From Leeuwenhoekiella sp. MAR_2009_132 (GTDB lineage: Bacteria; Bacteroidota; Bacteroidia; Flavobacteriales; Flavobacteriaceae), in assembly GCF_000687915.1 (NCBI RefSeq), contig NZ_JHZY01000002.1, forward strand, positions 124,001 to 188,000: a stretch of 64,000 nt of DNA, given 5' to 3'. A model generated the notes under the pieces. The model had not been told where the DNA came from, made no database searches, and worked only from the letters and a program-made list of their open reading frames with translations. Shown piece by piece: positions 27,901-36,230 of this stretch. Position 1 is the first letter of the stretch. Each line of letters opens with the position of its first letter. The translations under genes and the position numbers were made by a program.

Positions 27901-30900
27901 TAGTTGCCACCGCAACGGATGCAGCGGGCAATGCGTCTTCAGATATAACAACAGATGAATTGGTAATTGATACAGCAGCGCCAACAGTACCAACAGTTGA
28001 TGCATTAGTTACCAATAATTCAACTCCGACAATTACGGGTGCTGCAGATTCAGTTAATGACCTGACAGTCGTGGTAAACGGAGTAACCTACATAGAAGGC
28101 GACGGTAATTTAACCGATAACGGAGACAACACCTTTACGTTAATAATTCCTGCAGGTGATGCTTTACCTGACGGCACCTATGATGTAGTTGCCACCGCAA
28201 CGGATGCTGCGGGCAATGCTTCTTCAGATAACACAACTGATGAGTTGGTTATTGATACTACAAATCCTGTAAATCCTACTGTAGATGCCTTAACCACTAA
28301 TGATACCACCCCAACAATCACAGGTACTGCTGATTCTGTTGATAATCTGACAGTCGTTGTAAACGGAATAACCTATACCGAAGGCGACGGAAACTTAACC
28401 GATAATGGTGATAATACCTTTACCTTAATAATTCCTGCAGGTAATGCGTTACCGGATGGTACTTACGATGTAGTTGCCACCGCAACAGATGCAGCGGGCA
28501 ATGCATCTTCAGATGGTACAAATAATGAGTTGGTGATTGATACAGCAGCGCCAACATTACCAACAGTTGATACTTTGCTATCCAACAATTCAACTCCGAC
28601 AATCACGGGTACTGCAGATTCTGTTGATGATTTGACGGTCTTTGTAAACGGAATAACCTATACCGAAGGCGACGGTAATTTAATCGATAACGGAGACAAC
28701 ACCTTTACGTTAATAATTCCTGCAGGGAATGCGTTACCGGATGGTACTTACGATGTAGTTGCCACCGCTACGGATGCTGCGGGGAATACATCTTCAGATA
28801 TCACAACTGATGAGTTGGTGATTGATACGACAGCGCCAACGGTTCCAACTGTAAATTTACAAATCACAAATACTTCGACACCAACAATCACAGGTACTGC
28901 AGATTCTATTGATAACCTGACAGTTGTTGTAAACGGAGTAACATACACGGAGGGCGACGGAAACTTAACCGATAACGGAGATAACACCTTTACATTGATT
29001 ATTCCAGCGGGTGATGCGTTACCTGACGGCACCTACGATGTAGATGCCACTGCAACGGATGCTGCGGGCAATGCATCTTCAGATATTACAACTGATGAGT
29101 TGGTAATTGATACAGCAGCGCCAACAGTACCAACAGTTGATGCATTAGTTACCAATTCAAATACCCCGACAATCACGGGAACTGCAGATTCAGTTGATGA
29201 CCTGACAGTCGTTGTAAACGGAATAACCTATACCGAAGGCGACGGAAACTTAACCGATAATGGTGATAATACCTTTACATTAGTGATTCCTGCGGGTAAT
29301 GCGTTACCGGATGGTACTTACGATGTAGTTGCCACCGCAACAGATGCAGCGGGCAATGCATCTTCAGATGGTACAATTGATGAGTTGGTGATTGATACAG
29401 CAGCGCCAACCGTACCAACAGTTGATGCTTTAGTAACCAATAATTCAACTCCGACAATTACGGGTACTGCAGATTCAGTTGATAACCTGACAGTTGTTGT
29501 AAACGGCGTAACCTACACAGAAGGCGATGGTAATTTGACTGATAATGGCGATAACACCTTTACCTTAATAATTCCTGCAGGTGATGCATTACCTGACGGC
29601 ACCTACGATGTAGTTGCCACCGCAACGGATGCTGCGGGCAATACATCTTCAGATATCACAACTGACGAGTTGGTGATTGATACGGCAGCGCCAACAGTAC
29701 CAACGGTGAATACTTTACTTACTAATAATTCAACACCGACAATCACAGGTACTGCAGATTCAGTTGATAATCTGACAGTCGTAGTAAATAGTGTAACCTA
29801 CACGGAAAGCGACGGAAACTTAACCGATAATGGTGATAACACGTTCACATTGATTATTCCAGCGGGTGACACCTTACCGGATGGTATTTACGATGTAGTT
29901 GCCAACGCAACGGATGCTGCGGGCAATACGTCTTCAGATATTACAACGGATGAGTTAGTGATTGATACGGCAGCGCCAACGGTTCCTACTGTAAATACAC
30001 AAATCACAAACAATTCAACTCCGACAATTACGGGTACTGCCGATTCTGTTGATGACCTGACAGTCGTTGTAAACGGAATAACCTATACAGAAGGCGACGG
30101 TAATTTAACCGATAACGGAGATAACACCTTTACGTTAATTATTCCTGCAGGGAATGCGTTACCTGACGGTACTTATGATGTTATCGTTACTGTGACCGAT
30201 GCCCTGGGTAATAGTTCTAATGATACCACAGTAGATGAGTTGACGATTGATACCTCAACTTTAAACCAGCCTACTGTGCCTACTGTTACTTCACAAATTA
30301 CGAGTGATAGTACTCCTTTAATTACCGGTACTGCAGATTCAGTAGATATGTTAATGGTTTCTGTAAATGGCTTTACCTATGCAGAGGGAGACGGTAATCT
30401 GGTAGATAATACCAATGATACTTGGACGTTAACGATCCCCGACGGGAATGAAATTCCGCAAGGGACCTATGATGTGGTAGCTTCTGTTACAAATACATTT
30501 GGAAATACCCTGACCGATGTCACTACTAATGAATTGACAATTAATGTGGGAACTCCTGTAGGAGATCCTAATCAAAGCTTTTGTGCAGCAGATATGCCCA
30601 CTTTAGCAGATATCGTTTTAAACACAAATTCTATTAAATGGTATGGGCAGGCTTCTGGAGGTGTTGCTCTAGATCTTAATACTCCGTTAGTAAATGGTGT
30701 AACGTATTATGCGGCACTTACGGTAGGATCATTTGAAAGCTCAGTCCGTTTAGGAGTAACCGTAAGTTTAACAGAACCTGTTGAGGCTAGTTTAGATGCT
30801 TCAGTTGATACCGGATGTTTAGGAGCTGAAGTCGTTTATACAACAGAACCCGGTATGATAGATTATTTCTGGTCTGTTAGCACTGGTGGACGTATTGTTT

Positions 30901-31682
30901 CCGGAGGTACCGATACAGATAACTCCGTTACGGTTATTTGGGATGTTGCTGGTACCCAAAACGTGAGTGTAAATTATTTAGCTAACGATGCTTGTCTTAC
31001 TGAAACTTCTGCCGAGATAGAACTAGAAGTTTCAGCTTGCTCAGATATGTCTATTTCTAAAACAGTAAACAATTTAAACCCTGCCATAGGTGAAGATATT
31101 ATCTACACGATTGAAGTAACTAATACAGGTGAAGTAGCCTTACGCGATGTGATCGTAGATGAAAGTCTTCCATCTGGTCTTGAATTTTTAAGCTTTACGG
31201 CTTCGGTAGGTGATTATAACAATACGACAGGTACCTGGAGTATCCCCGTGTTAGATGCAAATGCTACAGCGACACTTTCGGTAACGGTAACGGTTTTAGA
31301 TACCGGAAACTATTTAAATATTGCACGCATTGTTACCTCAAATCCTGTTGATGCTAATCCCGATAATAATTCGGCAGAACTTGAGATAGATCCAGATTGT
31401 CTAATGGTGTTCAATGAATTTTCGCCAAATGGTGACGGTATGAATGATGTTTTCACAGTTAGATGTATCGAAAATTATCCTAACAACACGGTGCAGGTAT
31501 ATAATAGAAACGGGCAGCTCGTATTTGATGCCAGTGGTTATTCAAATACGTGGAATGGTGATTCTAATGTGTCGAGTTCTATTCAAAAATCAAGCGGTTT
31601 ACCAGCGGGAACCTATTATTATGTTCTAGAGATCAACGATGGTTCGAGATCGCTTACCGGATGGGTTTATATAGCCCGATAA
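21975..31682 (+). CDS. Giant T9SS-secreted Ig-repeat surface protein (SprB-like adhesin)
   Basis: A 3235-residue exported protein, likely displayed on the cell surface for adhesion or gliding. A Sec signal peptide ends near VQAQ (residue 29). An unclassified N-terminal beta-rich region follows, then an Ig-like domain with CAGETADL (near 387). From about residue 678 to 2858 come 23 tandem bacterial Ig-like repeats of about 95 residues, each with TPTITGTADS, TYTEGDGNLTDNGD and DGTYDVVATATDAAGN. After them are another Ig-like domain, a PKD-like segment, a DUF11 repeat (about 3023-3140) and a CHU_C gliding-motility-associated terminus starting FNEFSPNGDGMNDVF, the type B T9SS sorting signal. PorP/SprF and OmpA-family genes follow directly. 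Confidence 0.92.
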   Translation: MVNFTFKQLEIRFVTVALLFLIFNVAVQAQDRTFATTVIDNASVTNLSFATDQNLSTQARVRANSGVSALGIEITPPTVGHIELGYNTTVLANTTTYIQIETQDQLLDVLVGGTLGGLVGDVLDIVLGGQEVTIEAKNGGTSVLTVSTTNPSAFNTETARVLIGPDGNYYIAITPNQNYTSIRVTNSTGSALLGLNNTRDLFISGVFTASGSNFCNEPAFTSFNSTGITLDALQLAGSGVTNPEFAIDSDPSTFSQISLGILAVAGSIEQVIYFDTPTQPTEDFKIALRVDPSLLALGLANNVGLLAYNGTTLVSSSSLSSLLNLDLLGLLQSNAIVQVPFDVAGPADRIVVRYESLVNASVTQRIDLFDIAVTSGIPVLDSASQNVEICAGETADLIATTATTGAELRWYDSATGGNLLATVASGDTFTTPVLTGDTTFYVASFLAGCAEESGRVAVTVTVNPIPQSGDITVLGLDLPICIPEILNIVPTTALNGSFKYYLDANGDVEITNGLVDGNLTYTINPEGELEVEGLTEAESPYRVYVSLVDAVTGCENAPGDLKVVDVTLDGGPQPTIALNPVTTDGIVNTSEALAPVTITGTVGGDAEAGDPVTVTVNTFDYVTTVTAGLTFSVDVAGAQLVADSDLTIEAEVTASGLLCQNTVSTSISYSLDLVPPTVPTVNTQITNNTTPTITGTADSIDNLTVVVNGVTYTEGDGNLTDNGDDTYTLVIPSGNEISEGTYDVVATAADAAGNSSTDTTTNELTIDLTNPTIPTVNTQTTSDTTPTVTGTADSVDALTVVVNSVTYIEGDGNLVDNGDNTWTLVIPAGNELINGVYEVLVTATDLAGNMATDITTNELTIDNTIPTTPTVVAQVTSNTTPTITGTADSGDDLTVTVDGVDYNESGTDLTDNGNDTWTLIIPSPLAEGTYNVTAVVVGTGGTATDPTMNELVIDTTNPVNPTVDALTTNDTTPTITGTANSVDDLTVVVNGVTYSEGDGNLIDNGDDTFTLVIPGGNALADGTYDVVATATDAAGNTSSDITTDELVIDTAAPTVPTVDALVTNNSTPTITGTADSVDNLTVVVNSVTYTEGDGNLTDNGDNTFTLIIPAGDALPDGTYDVVATATDAAGNGSSDITTDELVIDTTAPTVPTVDALITNSNTPTITGTADSVDDLTVVINGVTYTEGDGDLTDNGDGTWTLNIPAGNALPDGTYDVVATATDAAGNASSDITTDELVIDTAAPAVPTVNAQITNNSTPTITGTADSVDDLTVVVNEVTYTEGDGNLTDNGDNTFSLVIPAGDALPDGTYDVVATATDAAGNASSDITTDELVIDTAAPTVPTVNTQITNNSTPTITGTADSVDDLTVVVNGITYTEGDGNLTDIGDNTFTLIIPAGNALPDGTYDVVATATDSAGNASSDITTDELVIDTAAPTVPTVNTQITNNSTPTIMGTADSVDDLTVVVNGITYTEGDGNLTDNGDGTFTLVIPGGNALPDGTYDVVATATDATGNVSSDITTDELVIDTTAPTVPTVNTQITNNSTPTITGTADSADALTVVVNGVTYTEGDGNLNDNGDGTWTLIIPAGNALPDGTYDVVATATDASGNASSDITTDELVIDTAAPTVPTVDALVTNSNTPTITGTADSVDDLTLTVNGVTYTEGDGNLTDNGDGTFTLVIPGGNALPDGTYDVVATATDAAGNTSSDITTDELVIDTAAPTVPTVNIQITNNPTPTITGTADSVDNLTVVVNGVTYTESDGNLTDNGDNTFTLVIPAGDALPDGTYDVVATATDAAGNSSSDITTDELVIDTAAPTVPTVYAQITNDTTPTITGTADSVDNLTVAVNGITYTEGDGNLTDNGDNTFTLIIPAGDALPDDTYDVVATATDAAGNSSSDITTDELVIDTAAPTVPTVDTLLSNNSTPTITGTADSVDNLTVVVNGVTYSEGDGNLTDNGDNTFTLIIPAGNALPDGTYDVVATATDAAGNASSDITTDELVIDTAAPTVPTVDALVTNNSTPTITGAADSVNDLTVVVNGVTYIEGDGNLTDNGDNTFTLIIPAGDALPDGTYDVVATATDAAGNASSDNTTDELVIDTTNPVNPTVDALTTNDTTPTITGTADSVDNLTVVVNGITYTEGDGNLTDNGDNTFTLIIPAGNALPDGTYDVVATATDAAGNASSDGTNNELVIDTAAPTLPTVDTLLSNNSTPTITGTADSVDDLTVFVNGITYTEGDGNLIDNGDNTFTLIIPAGNALPDGTYDVVATATDAAGNTSSDITTDELVIDTTAPTVPTVNLQITNTSTPTITGTADSIDNLTVVVNGVTYTEGDGNLTDNGDNTFTLIIPAGDALPDGTYDVDATATDAAGNASSDITTDELVIDTAAPTVPTVDALVTNSNTPTITGTADSVDDLTVVVNGITYTEGDGNLTDNGDNTFTLVIPAGNALPDGTYDVVATATDAAGNASSDGTIDELVIDTAAPTVPTVDALVTNNSTPTITGTADSVDNLTVVVNGVTYTEGDGNLTDNGDNTFTLIIPAGDALPDGTYDVVATATDAAGNTSSDITTDELVIDTAAPTVPTVNTLLTNNSTPTITGTADSVDNLTVVVNSVTYTESDGNLTDNGDNTFTLIIPAGDTLPDGIYDVVANATDAAGNTSSDITTDELVIDTAAPTVPTVNTQITNNSTPTITGTADSVDDLTVVVNGITYTEGDGNLTDNGDNTFTLIIPAGNALPDGTYDVIVTVTDALGNSSNDTTVDELTIDTSTLNQPTVPTVTSQITSDSTPLITGTADSVDMLMVSVNGFTYAEGDGNLVDNTNDTWTLTIPDGNEIPQGTYDVVASVTNTFGNTLTDVTTNELTINVGTPVGDPNQSFCAADMPTLADIVLNTNSIKWYGQASGGVALDLNTPLVNGVTYYAALTVGSFESSVRLGVTVSLTEPVEASLDASVDTGCLGAEVVYTTEPGMIDYFWSVSTGGRIVSGGTDTDNSVTVIWDVAGTQNVSVNYLANDACLTETSAEIELEVSACSDMSISKTVNNLNPAIGEDIIYTIEVTNTGEVALRDVIVDESLPSGLEFLSFTASVGDYNNTTGTWSIPVLDANATATLSVTVTVLDTGNYLNIARIVTSNPVDANPDNNSAELEIDPDCLMVFNEFSPNGDGMNDVFTVRCIENYPNNTVQVYNRNGQLVFDASGYSNTWNGDSNVSSSIQKSSGLPAGTYYYVLEINDGSRSLTGWVYIAR
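24004..30550 (+). repeat. 23-unit tandem array, 285 bp per unit, inside the adhesin gene
   Basis: Unit starts recur at exact 285-base steps (for example 24011 to 24296, and 24857 to 25142); the third unit is nine bases shorter. Central units are near-identical and the outer two or three at each end are the most diverged, as expected of an array renewed by recombination. The 77-base block at 24824-24900 recurs unchanged at 28244-28320, a shift of exactly 12 units. A distinctive DTLLSNNST start recurs at 27711 and 28566, a shift of 3 units. Confidence 0.93.
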
Positions 31683-31713
31683 ATTAAAAATTCTCTCATT
31701 AAAAACTTTAATT

Positions 31714-32637
31714 ATGACAACAGTAGTAACCCACGTAATCAGATTTTTGATACTCGTTTTATGTTGTGCAGGTCTTTACGCTCAGCAAGAGCCTAATTAT
31801 TCTCAGTATATGTACAACACAATGGCGATTAATCCTGCCTATGTAGGATCATCAGATAATTTTAATATTACGGCAAATTATAAAGCTCAGTTTACAGGCA
31901 TTAATGGAGCTCCGGAAACAGTAAGTTTAGGATTAGAATCACCGGTGACATACAATCTGGGTCTGGGGTTAAATATTACCCGCGATGCTTTAGGACCTTC
32001 TGAAGAATTGAATGTAGATGGTAACTTCTCATACTCTCTACAGTTGTCTTCACAGACTTATTTGTCATTTGGTTTAAAAGCTGGTTTTAGAGTGCTTAAT
32101 GTAGATTTTAGGAAAGGTGTTTTTGATAATCCAAATGACCCGTTATTTATGAATAATATAGATAATCAGTTTTTGGGAGTACTAGGCGCAGGGGCATATT
32201 TATTTGGCGATAAATGGTATATAGGATTATCAACGCCTAATTTCTTTTCGCAGGAATATTACAATGATGAAAGCACCATGGTGAATACCGAAAAACTAAA
32301 CCTTTATCTTATAGGAGGGTACATTTTTGACGTAAGCAGTAACGTAAAATTTAAACCAGCAGTACTTTTTGATTATGTAGAAGGAGCACCTATGCGAGCC
32401 AGTCTATCTGCAAACTTTCTATTTCTTGAGAAATTTACAGCGGGGGTATCTTATAATATTGATGCCGCGGTAGGTGCATTAGCCGGTTTTCAAGTATCTG
32501 ATAATATTTTTATAGGCTACGCCTATGATTACAACACATCAGACTTTAACCGGTATAATGATGGAAGTCACGAAGTGTTAATTAAGTTTTCTCTAGCCCG
32601 CAAACGTGGAGCTACATTCTCACCTAGATTCTTCTAA
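31714..32637 (+). CDS. PorP/SprF-family type IX secretion outer-membrane protein
   Basis: Outer-membrane beta-barrel protein of the PorP/SprF family, 307 residues, with a signal peptide ending in GLYAQ. The conserved start PNYSQYMYNTMAINPAYVGS and the ending FIGYAYDYNTSDFNRYNDGSHEVLIKFSL are family hallmarks (the stretches are broken here at YMYNT and DYNTS). In Flavobacterium johnsoniae SprF is required to bring the SprB adhesin to the surface, and type B CHU_C proteins are typically encoded with a dedicated PorP/SprF partner. It lies 31 bases after the giant adhesin and 11 bases before the OmpA-family gene, so it probably serves that adhesin specifically and is co-transcribed with it. Confidence 0.92.
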   Translation: MTTVVTHVIRFLILVLCCAGLYAQQEPNYSQYMYNTMAINPAYVGSSDNFNITANYKAQFTGINGAPETVSLGLESPVTYNLGLGLNITRDALGPSEELNVDGNFSYSLQLSSQTYLSFGLKAGFRVLNVDFRKGVFDNPNDPLFMNNIDNQFLGVLGAGAYLFGDKWYIGLSTPNFFSQEYYNDESTMVNTEKLNLYLIGGYIFDVSSNVKFKPAVLFDYVEGAPMRASLSANFLFLEKFTAGVSYNIDAAVGALAGFQVSDNIFIGYAYDYNTSDFNRYNDGSHEVLIKFSLARKRGATFSPRFF

Positions 32638-32648
32638 TACTTAAAACT

Positions 32649-34571
32649 ATGAAACGTATATATATAGTGTTATTCTGTCTTATAGGTTTTAATCTATTTG
32701 CGCAGAGTCAACTGGAAAAGGCTAATAGCTTGCATGATCGATTTATTTATGTAGAGGCGGCAAAAGAATATGAACTGTATTTGCAAACAGCAAAAAAGGT
32801 AGATCCTATTGTTTATATGAATATGGGTGATACTTACTATAATCTAAAAGATTTTAATAAGGCTAAAGAGGTGTATGAGAAATGGTACACCATTGTAGGA
32901 CCTAATAAAAATAACCTTCAGGGATATCAATACTACGATACGCTTCGATTCTTAAAAGAATATGATAAGGCAAATAAAGTGGTAGAAACCTATTTTAGAG
33001 AGCGGGGTCTAAATGATAAGCTTAATGCTCATTTTGAAGAGCGTTCCAGATTTAATGAATTGCTGAAGGGAGATACCCTGTATGATGTAAAAAATCTGGA
33101 TCTCAATTCACAATATGCAGATTTTGGAGGAGCTTTTGACGGGAATACATTCGTTTTTTCATCTTCCAGAAATAAAGACATTAATAAGATATCTGATCGG
33201 GATAATACTCCGTATTTAGCACTATATAAAGCTGAATTAGATGCCGGTCAAAACTTTATCAATGTAGATCTTTATAATGAAAAATTAGAGACACCTTTTC
33301 ATGACGCTACTGTAAGCTTCTCTCCTAATAGTAAATATTTATACTATGCATCAAGTTTTCAAGATGGAAAGCGTAAAGTTTTTAAAGGAGATAAACGTAA
33401 TTATTTTAAGATCTATAGAGTTGATGTAACTTCAAAACGCTTTAAAAAAGAGTTACTGCCATTTAATGGTGATGAGTATTCTACAGGTCATCCCTTTGTG
33501 ACAGAAGATGGTAAAAAATTGTACTTCGCTTCAGATATGCCGGGAGGTTACGGTAATGCAGATATATATGTTTGCGACATTTATGAAGACGGTACATATT
33601 CAAAACCAATGAATTTAGGCCCGCTCATTAATAGTTTGGTAGATGATGTATTTCCGTACGTAAAAGGCAACACGCTATATTTTTCATCAGAGGGTCACGT
33701 AGGCTATGGTGGACTTGATATTTATAAATCGGTTTTTAAAGATGGGGTTTATGGAACGACCATAAATTTGGGTCCGGGTATCAATTCTAACGCAGATGAT
33801 TTTGCATATTTAGAAGGAAAAGAGCCCAATACAGGATATTTTTCTTCAAACCGGTCAGGAGGTAAGGGTGGTGACGATATCTATAGTTTTAAATACAATT
33901 TAAAGGAATGTCTACAAACGATAAATGGAACTGTATTTAATATAGATACTAAAGAGCCGTTGACAAATGCTGTAATTACCGTTTTTGATAGTGATCTTAA
34001 AGAGTACGTAAAAGTGACTACGAATGAGAAAGGAGTTTATACGTTAGAATTAAACTGTGGTCAAAAGTATAAAATTGAAGCTTCTAAACTAGGTTTTAGT
34101 AGAGACGCTTTAGAATTTAGCACAGATATTTTACCGGGTCATCTAATGAATATGGTAGACTTTAAACTGAAGGATTTATCAGACACATTTGTGACAGATG
34201 GGGTAGTAGAGAAGATACGTATAGACCCTATTTACTTTGAGTATTACAGGTATAATATTAATGACATAGCGGCCATACAAATGCGTAAAGTGCTTAATGC
34301 AATGGTTGCCTATCCTGATATGATTATTAAAATAGAAGCCCACACAGATCAGCGAGGGACAGATTATTTTAATAAAATATTATCTACAAATAGAGCATTA
34401 GCCACACGAGATTGGCTTATTGAAAAAGGAATAAATCCATCACGTATAGAAAGTGCTATAGGCTATGGAGAATCACAACCTATTAATATTTGTGATGAGG
34501 AAAGTAAAAACTGTACAGAGGTAGAATATTCTGAAAACAGACGATCTGAATTTATTGTAGTTAGTAGATAA
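32649..34571 (+). CDS. OmpA-family protein with TPR, PD40-like and carboxypeptidase-regulatory-like domains
   Basis: Envelope protein of 640 residues, expected in the periplasm and attached to peptidoglycan. Order: signal peptide (NLFAQ), TPR-like helices (about 20-120), PD40/WD40-like beta-propeller repeats (YFASDMPGGYGNADIYV, YFSSEGHVGYGGLDIY, YFSSNRSGGKGGDDIYSF, about 155-420), a carboxypeptidase-regulatory-like Ig fold (about 425-500), and an OmpA C-terminal peptidoglycan-binding domain with IEAHTDQRG and NRRSEF. This architecture resembles the PorE-type protein of the T9SS and recurs beside PorP/SprF genes. As the last gene of the adhesin operon, it probably links the secretion or adhesin complex to the cell wall. 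A terminator follows. Confidence 0.9.
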   Translation: MKRIYIVLFCLIGFNLFAQSQLEKANSLHDRFIYVEAAKEYELYLQTAKKVDPIVYMNMGDTYYNLKDFNKAKEVYEKWYTIVGPNKNNLQGYQYYDTLRFLKEYDKANKVVETYFRERGLNDKLNAHFEERSRFNELLKGDTLYDVKNLDLNSQYADFGGAFDGNTFVFSSSRNKDINKISDRDNTPYLALYKAELDAGQNFINVDLYNEKLETPFHDATVSFSPNSKYLYYASSFQDGKRKVFKGDKRNYFKIYRVDVTSKRFKKELLPFNGDEYSTGHPFVTEDGKKLYFASDMPGGYGNADIYVCDIYEDGTYSKPMNLGPLINSLVDDVFPYVKGNTLYFSSEGHVGYGGLDIYKSVFKDGVYGTTINLGPGINSNADDFAYLEGKEPNTGYFSSNRSGGKGGDDIYSFKYNLKECLQTINGTVFNIDTKEPLTNAVITVFDSDLKEYVKVTTNEKGVYTLELNCGQKYKIEASKLGFSRDALEFSTDILPGHLMNMVDFKLKDLSDTFVTDGVVEKIRIDPIYFEYYRYNINDIAAIQMRKVLNAMVAYPDMIIKIEAHTDQRGTDYFNKILSTNRALATRDWLIEKGINPSRIESAIGYGESQPINICDEESKNCTEVEYSENRRSEFIVVSR

Positions 34572-34613
34572 TGAGAGGCGCTAGTGCGCCCAATTGATCA
34601 AGTGTACTAGCGT

Positions 34614-34643
34614 AGAAACTCCTTCTTTTGAAGGAGTTTCTTA
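34614..34643 (+). terminator. Terminator of the adhesin operon
   Basis: AGAAACTCCTTC and GAAGGAGTTTCTT form a stem of about 12 bp with a four-base loop, 42 bases past the OmpA-family stop codon. The trailing T run is short. Confidence 0.75.
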
Positions 34644-34778
34644 TTTGTATGATACTAAGTAGTTAAATGATTTGTTTTTGACCAATTAAGGCTTGAGATG
34701 ATATTGATCTCAATATTTAAAGTAATTTAAGGGCGTTTTCTAAATTTAAATGGGAAATGACCCTCAATACTTTTTTGA

Positions 34779-36230
34779 ATGAAGCTTAATAAGATACTCT
34801 TTCTAATACTTGGTCCACTATTATTTATTGGTTTGCAGCAATTAGATCCGCCGGAAGCTATGTCAGCATCGGCGTATGCTATTTTATGCGCTACAATCTG
34901 GATTGCATTATGGTGGGTTACCGAAGCTGTGCCTATTGCAGTTACCGCGCTATTACCCATTGTTATTTTTCCGCTTACAGGAGCGCTTGATATTTCTACC
35001 ACCACGGCCTCTTACGGGCATAAATATATATTTCTCTATTTAGGAGGATTTATGCTGGCCATTGCCATCGAAAAATGGAACTTACACAAACGTATTGCCT
35101 TGCATTTAATACAAGCTATAGGAACTAATGTTAAACAAATCATACTAGGTTTTATGGTGGCAACTGCATTTTTATCTATGTGGATTTCTAATACAGCCAC
35201 AGCAGTTATGATGCTACCTATTGGAATGTCTATAATTTCTCAATTAAAGGATAACCCAAATACTATAGAGGATGAAAATAAAATTTTTGGAAAAGCATTA
35301 ATGTTAGGTATTGCTTACAGTGCATCAATAGGAGGGATGGCTACTCTTATAGGTACACCACCCAATTTAGTTTTTGCAGGATATATACAGGAGGTTTATA
35401 AAATTGATATTAGTTTTTTTCAGTGGTTTAAGTTTGGCCTTCCTATTAGTCTGCTATTATTGGCTATTTCGTGGTTTTACTTAACAAATATTGCTTTTAA
35501 ATTTAAACAGAAAGAATTTCCGGGAGGTAAAAGAGAAGTAGAGCGACTTCTTGCAGAGTTAGGACCTATGTGTCGAGAAGAGAAAATTGTATTATCAATA
35601 TTTATACTTACTGCATTCTGCTGGATTACAAGAGCCTTTTTGTTAGAGCGTATTTTTCCCCAAATAGATGATACCATCATTGCAGTAGCTGCAGGAATTC
35701 TATTATTTGCAATAAATACGAGAGATAAAAATGAGCGTATTATAAATTGGGATGATGCGATTAACATACCCTGGGGAATAATTTTACTTTTTGGTGGAGG
35801 TATGGCGCTTGCTTCAGGTTTTGAAGTTACAGGGCTGGCTACCTGGTTTGGTACTCAAATGGTTTTATTAGAGGCTTTACCACTAATCGTACTGTTATTT
35901 ATAGTCATATTTAGTGTAAATTTTATAACCGAACTTACCTCAAACCTGGCAACCACCGCAATGCTGCTGCCAATATTAGCTCCCATCGCACTTAATTTAA
36001 ATCTAAACCCCTACTTGCTTTTAGTTTCTACAACAGTGGCAGCTTCCTGTGCATTTATGCTCCCTGTAGCTACGCCACCTAACGCCGTAGTATTTGGATC
36101 TGGTTATTTACGTATCCCAGATATGGTACGAGCAGGCATCTGGATGAATATACTATCAATTCTTTTACTAACATTTATGGTTTATTATATATTACCCTTA
36201 GTTTGGGATTTTCAAGTATATATTGATTAA
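34779..36230 (+). CDS. DASS/SLC13-family sodium:anion symporter
   Basis: Inner-membrane transporter of the divalent anion:Na+ symporter family, 483 residues with eleven or more hydrophobic segments. Both Na+/substrate hairpin motifs are present: SNTATAVMMLPIG in the first half and TSNLATTAMLLPIL in the second. Other family marks are GGFMLAIAIEKWNLH, LIGTPPNLVFAG and VATPPNAVVFGSG. Characterised relatives import succinate, fumarate, malate, citrate or sulfate; the bacterial SdcS/CitT-like pattern suggests C4-dicarboxylates, but substrate is not certain. It is monocistronic, with 637 bases of non-coding DNA downstream. The ATG start gives a hydrophobic first helix directly after a short MKLNK leader, as expected. 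Confidence 0.87.
   Translation: MKLNKILFLILGPLLFIGLQQLDPPEAMSASAYAILCATIWIALWWVTEAVPIAVTALLPIVIFPLTGALDISTTTASYGHKYIFLYLGGFMLAIAIEKWNLHKRIALHLIQAIGTNVKQIILGFMVATAFLSMWISNTATAVMMLPIGMSIISQLKDNPNTIEDENKIFGKALMLGIAYSASIGGMATLIGTPPNLVFAGYIQEVYKIDISFFQWFKFGLPISLLLLAISWFYLTNIAFKFKQKEFPGGKREVERLLAELGPMCREEKIVLSIFILTAFCWITRAFLLERIFPQIDDTIIAVAAGILLFAINTRDKNERIINWDDAINIPWGIILLFGGGMALASGFEVTGLATWFGTQMVLLEALPLIVLLFIVIFSVNFITELTSNLATTAMLLPILAPIALNLNLNPYLLLVSTTVAASCAFMLPVATPPNAVVFGSGYLRIPDMVRAGIWMNILSILLLTFMVYYILPLVWDFQVYID

Noticed and set aside
24953..29457. Many long open frames on the minus strand within the adhesin array
   Set aside because: They repeat with the 285-base period, start and stop at equivalent places in each unit and arise from the codon bias of the + strand repeats. 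No promoter, no signal and no family similarity.
23997..30550. The periodic array considered as a CRISPR or satellite DNA
   Set aside because: The period (285 bases) is an exact multiple of three, the frame is open throughout, and each unit encodes a standard Ig-like domain. There are no short repeat-spacer units.
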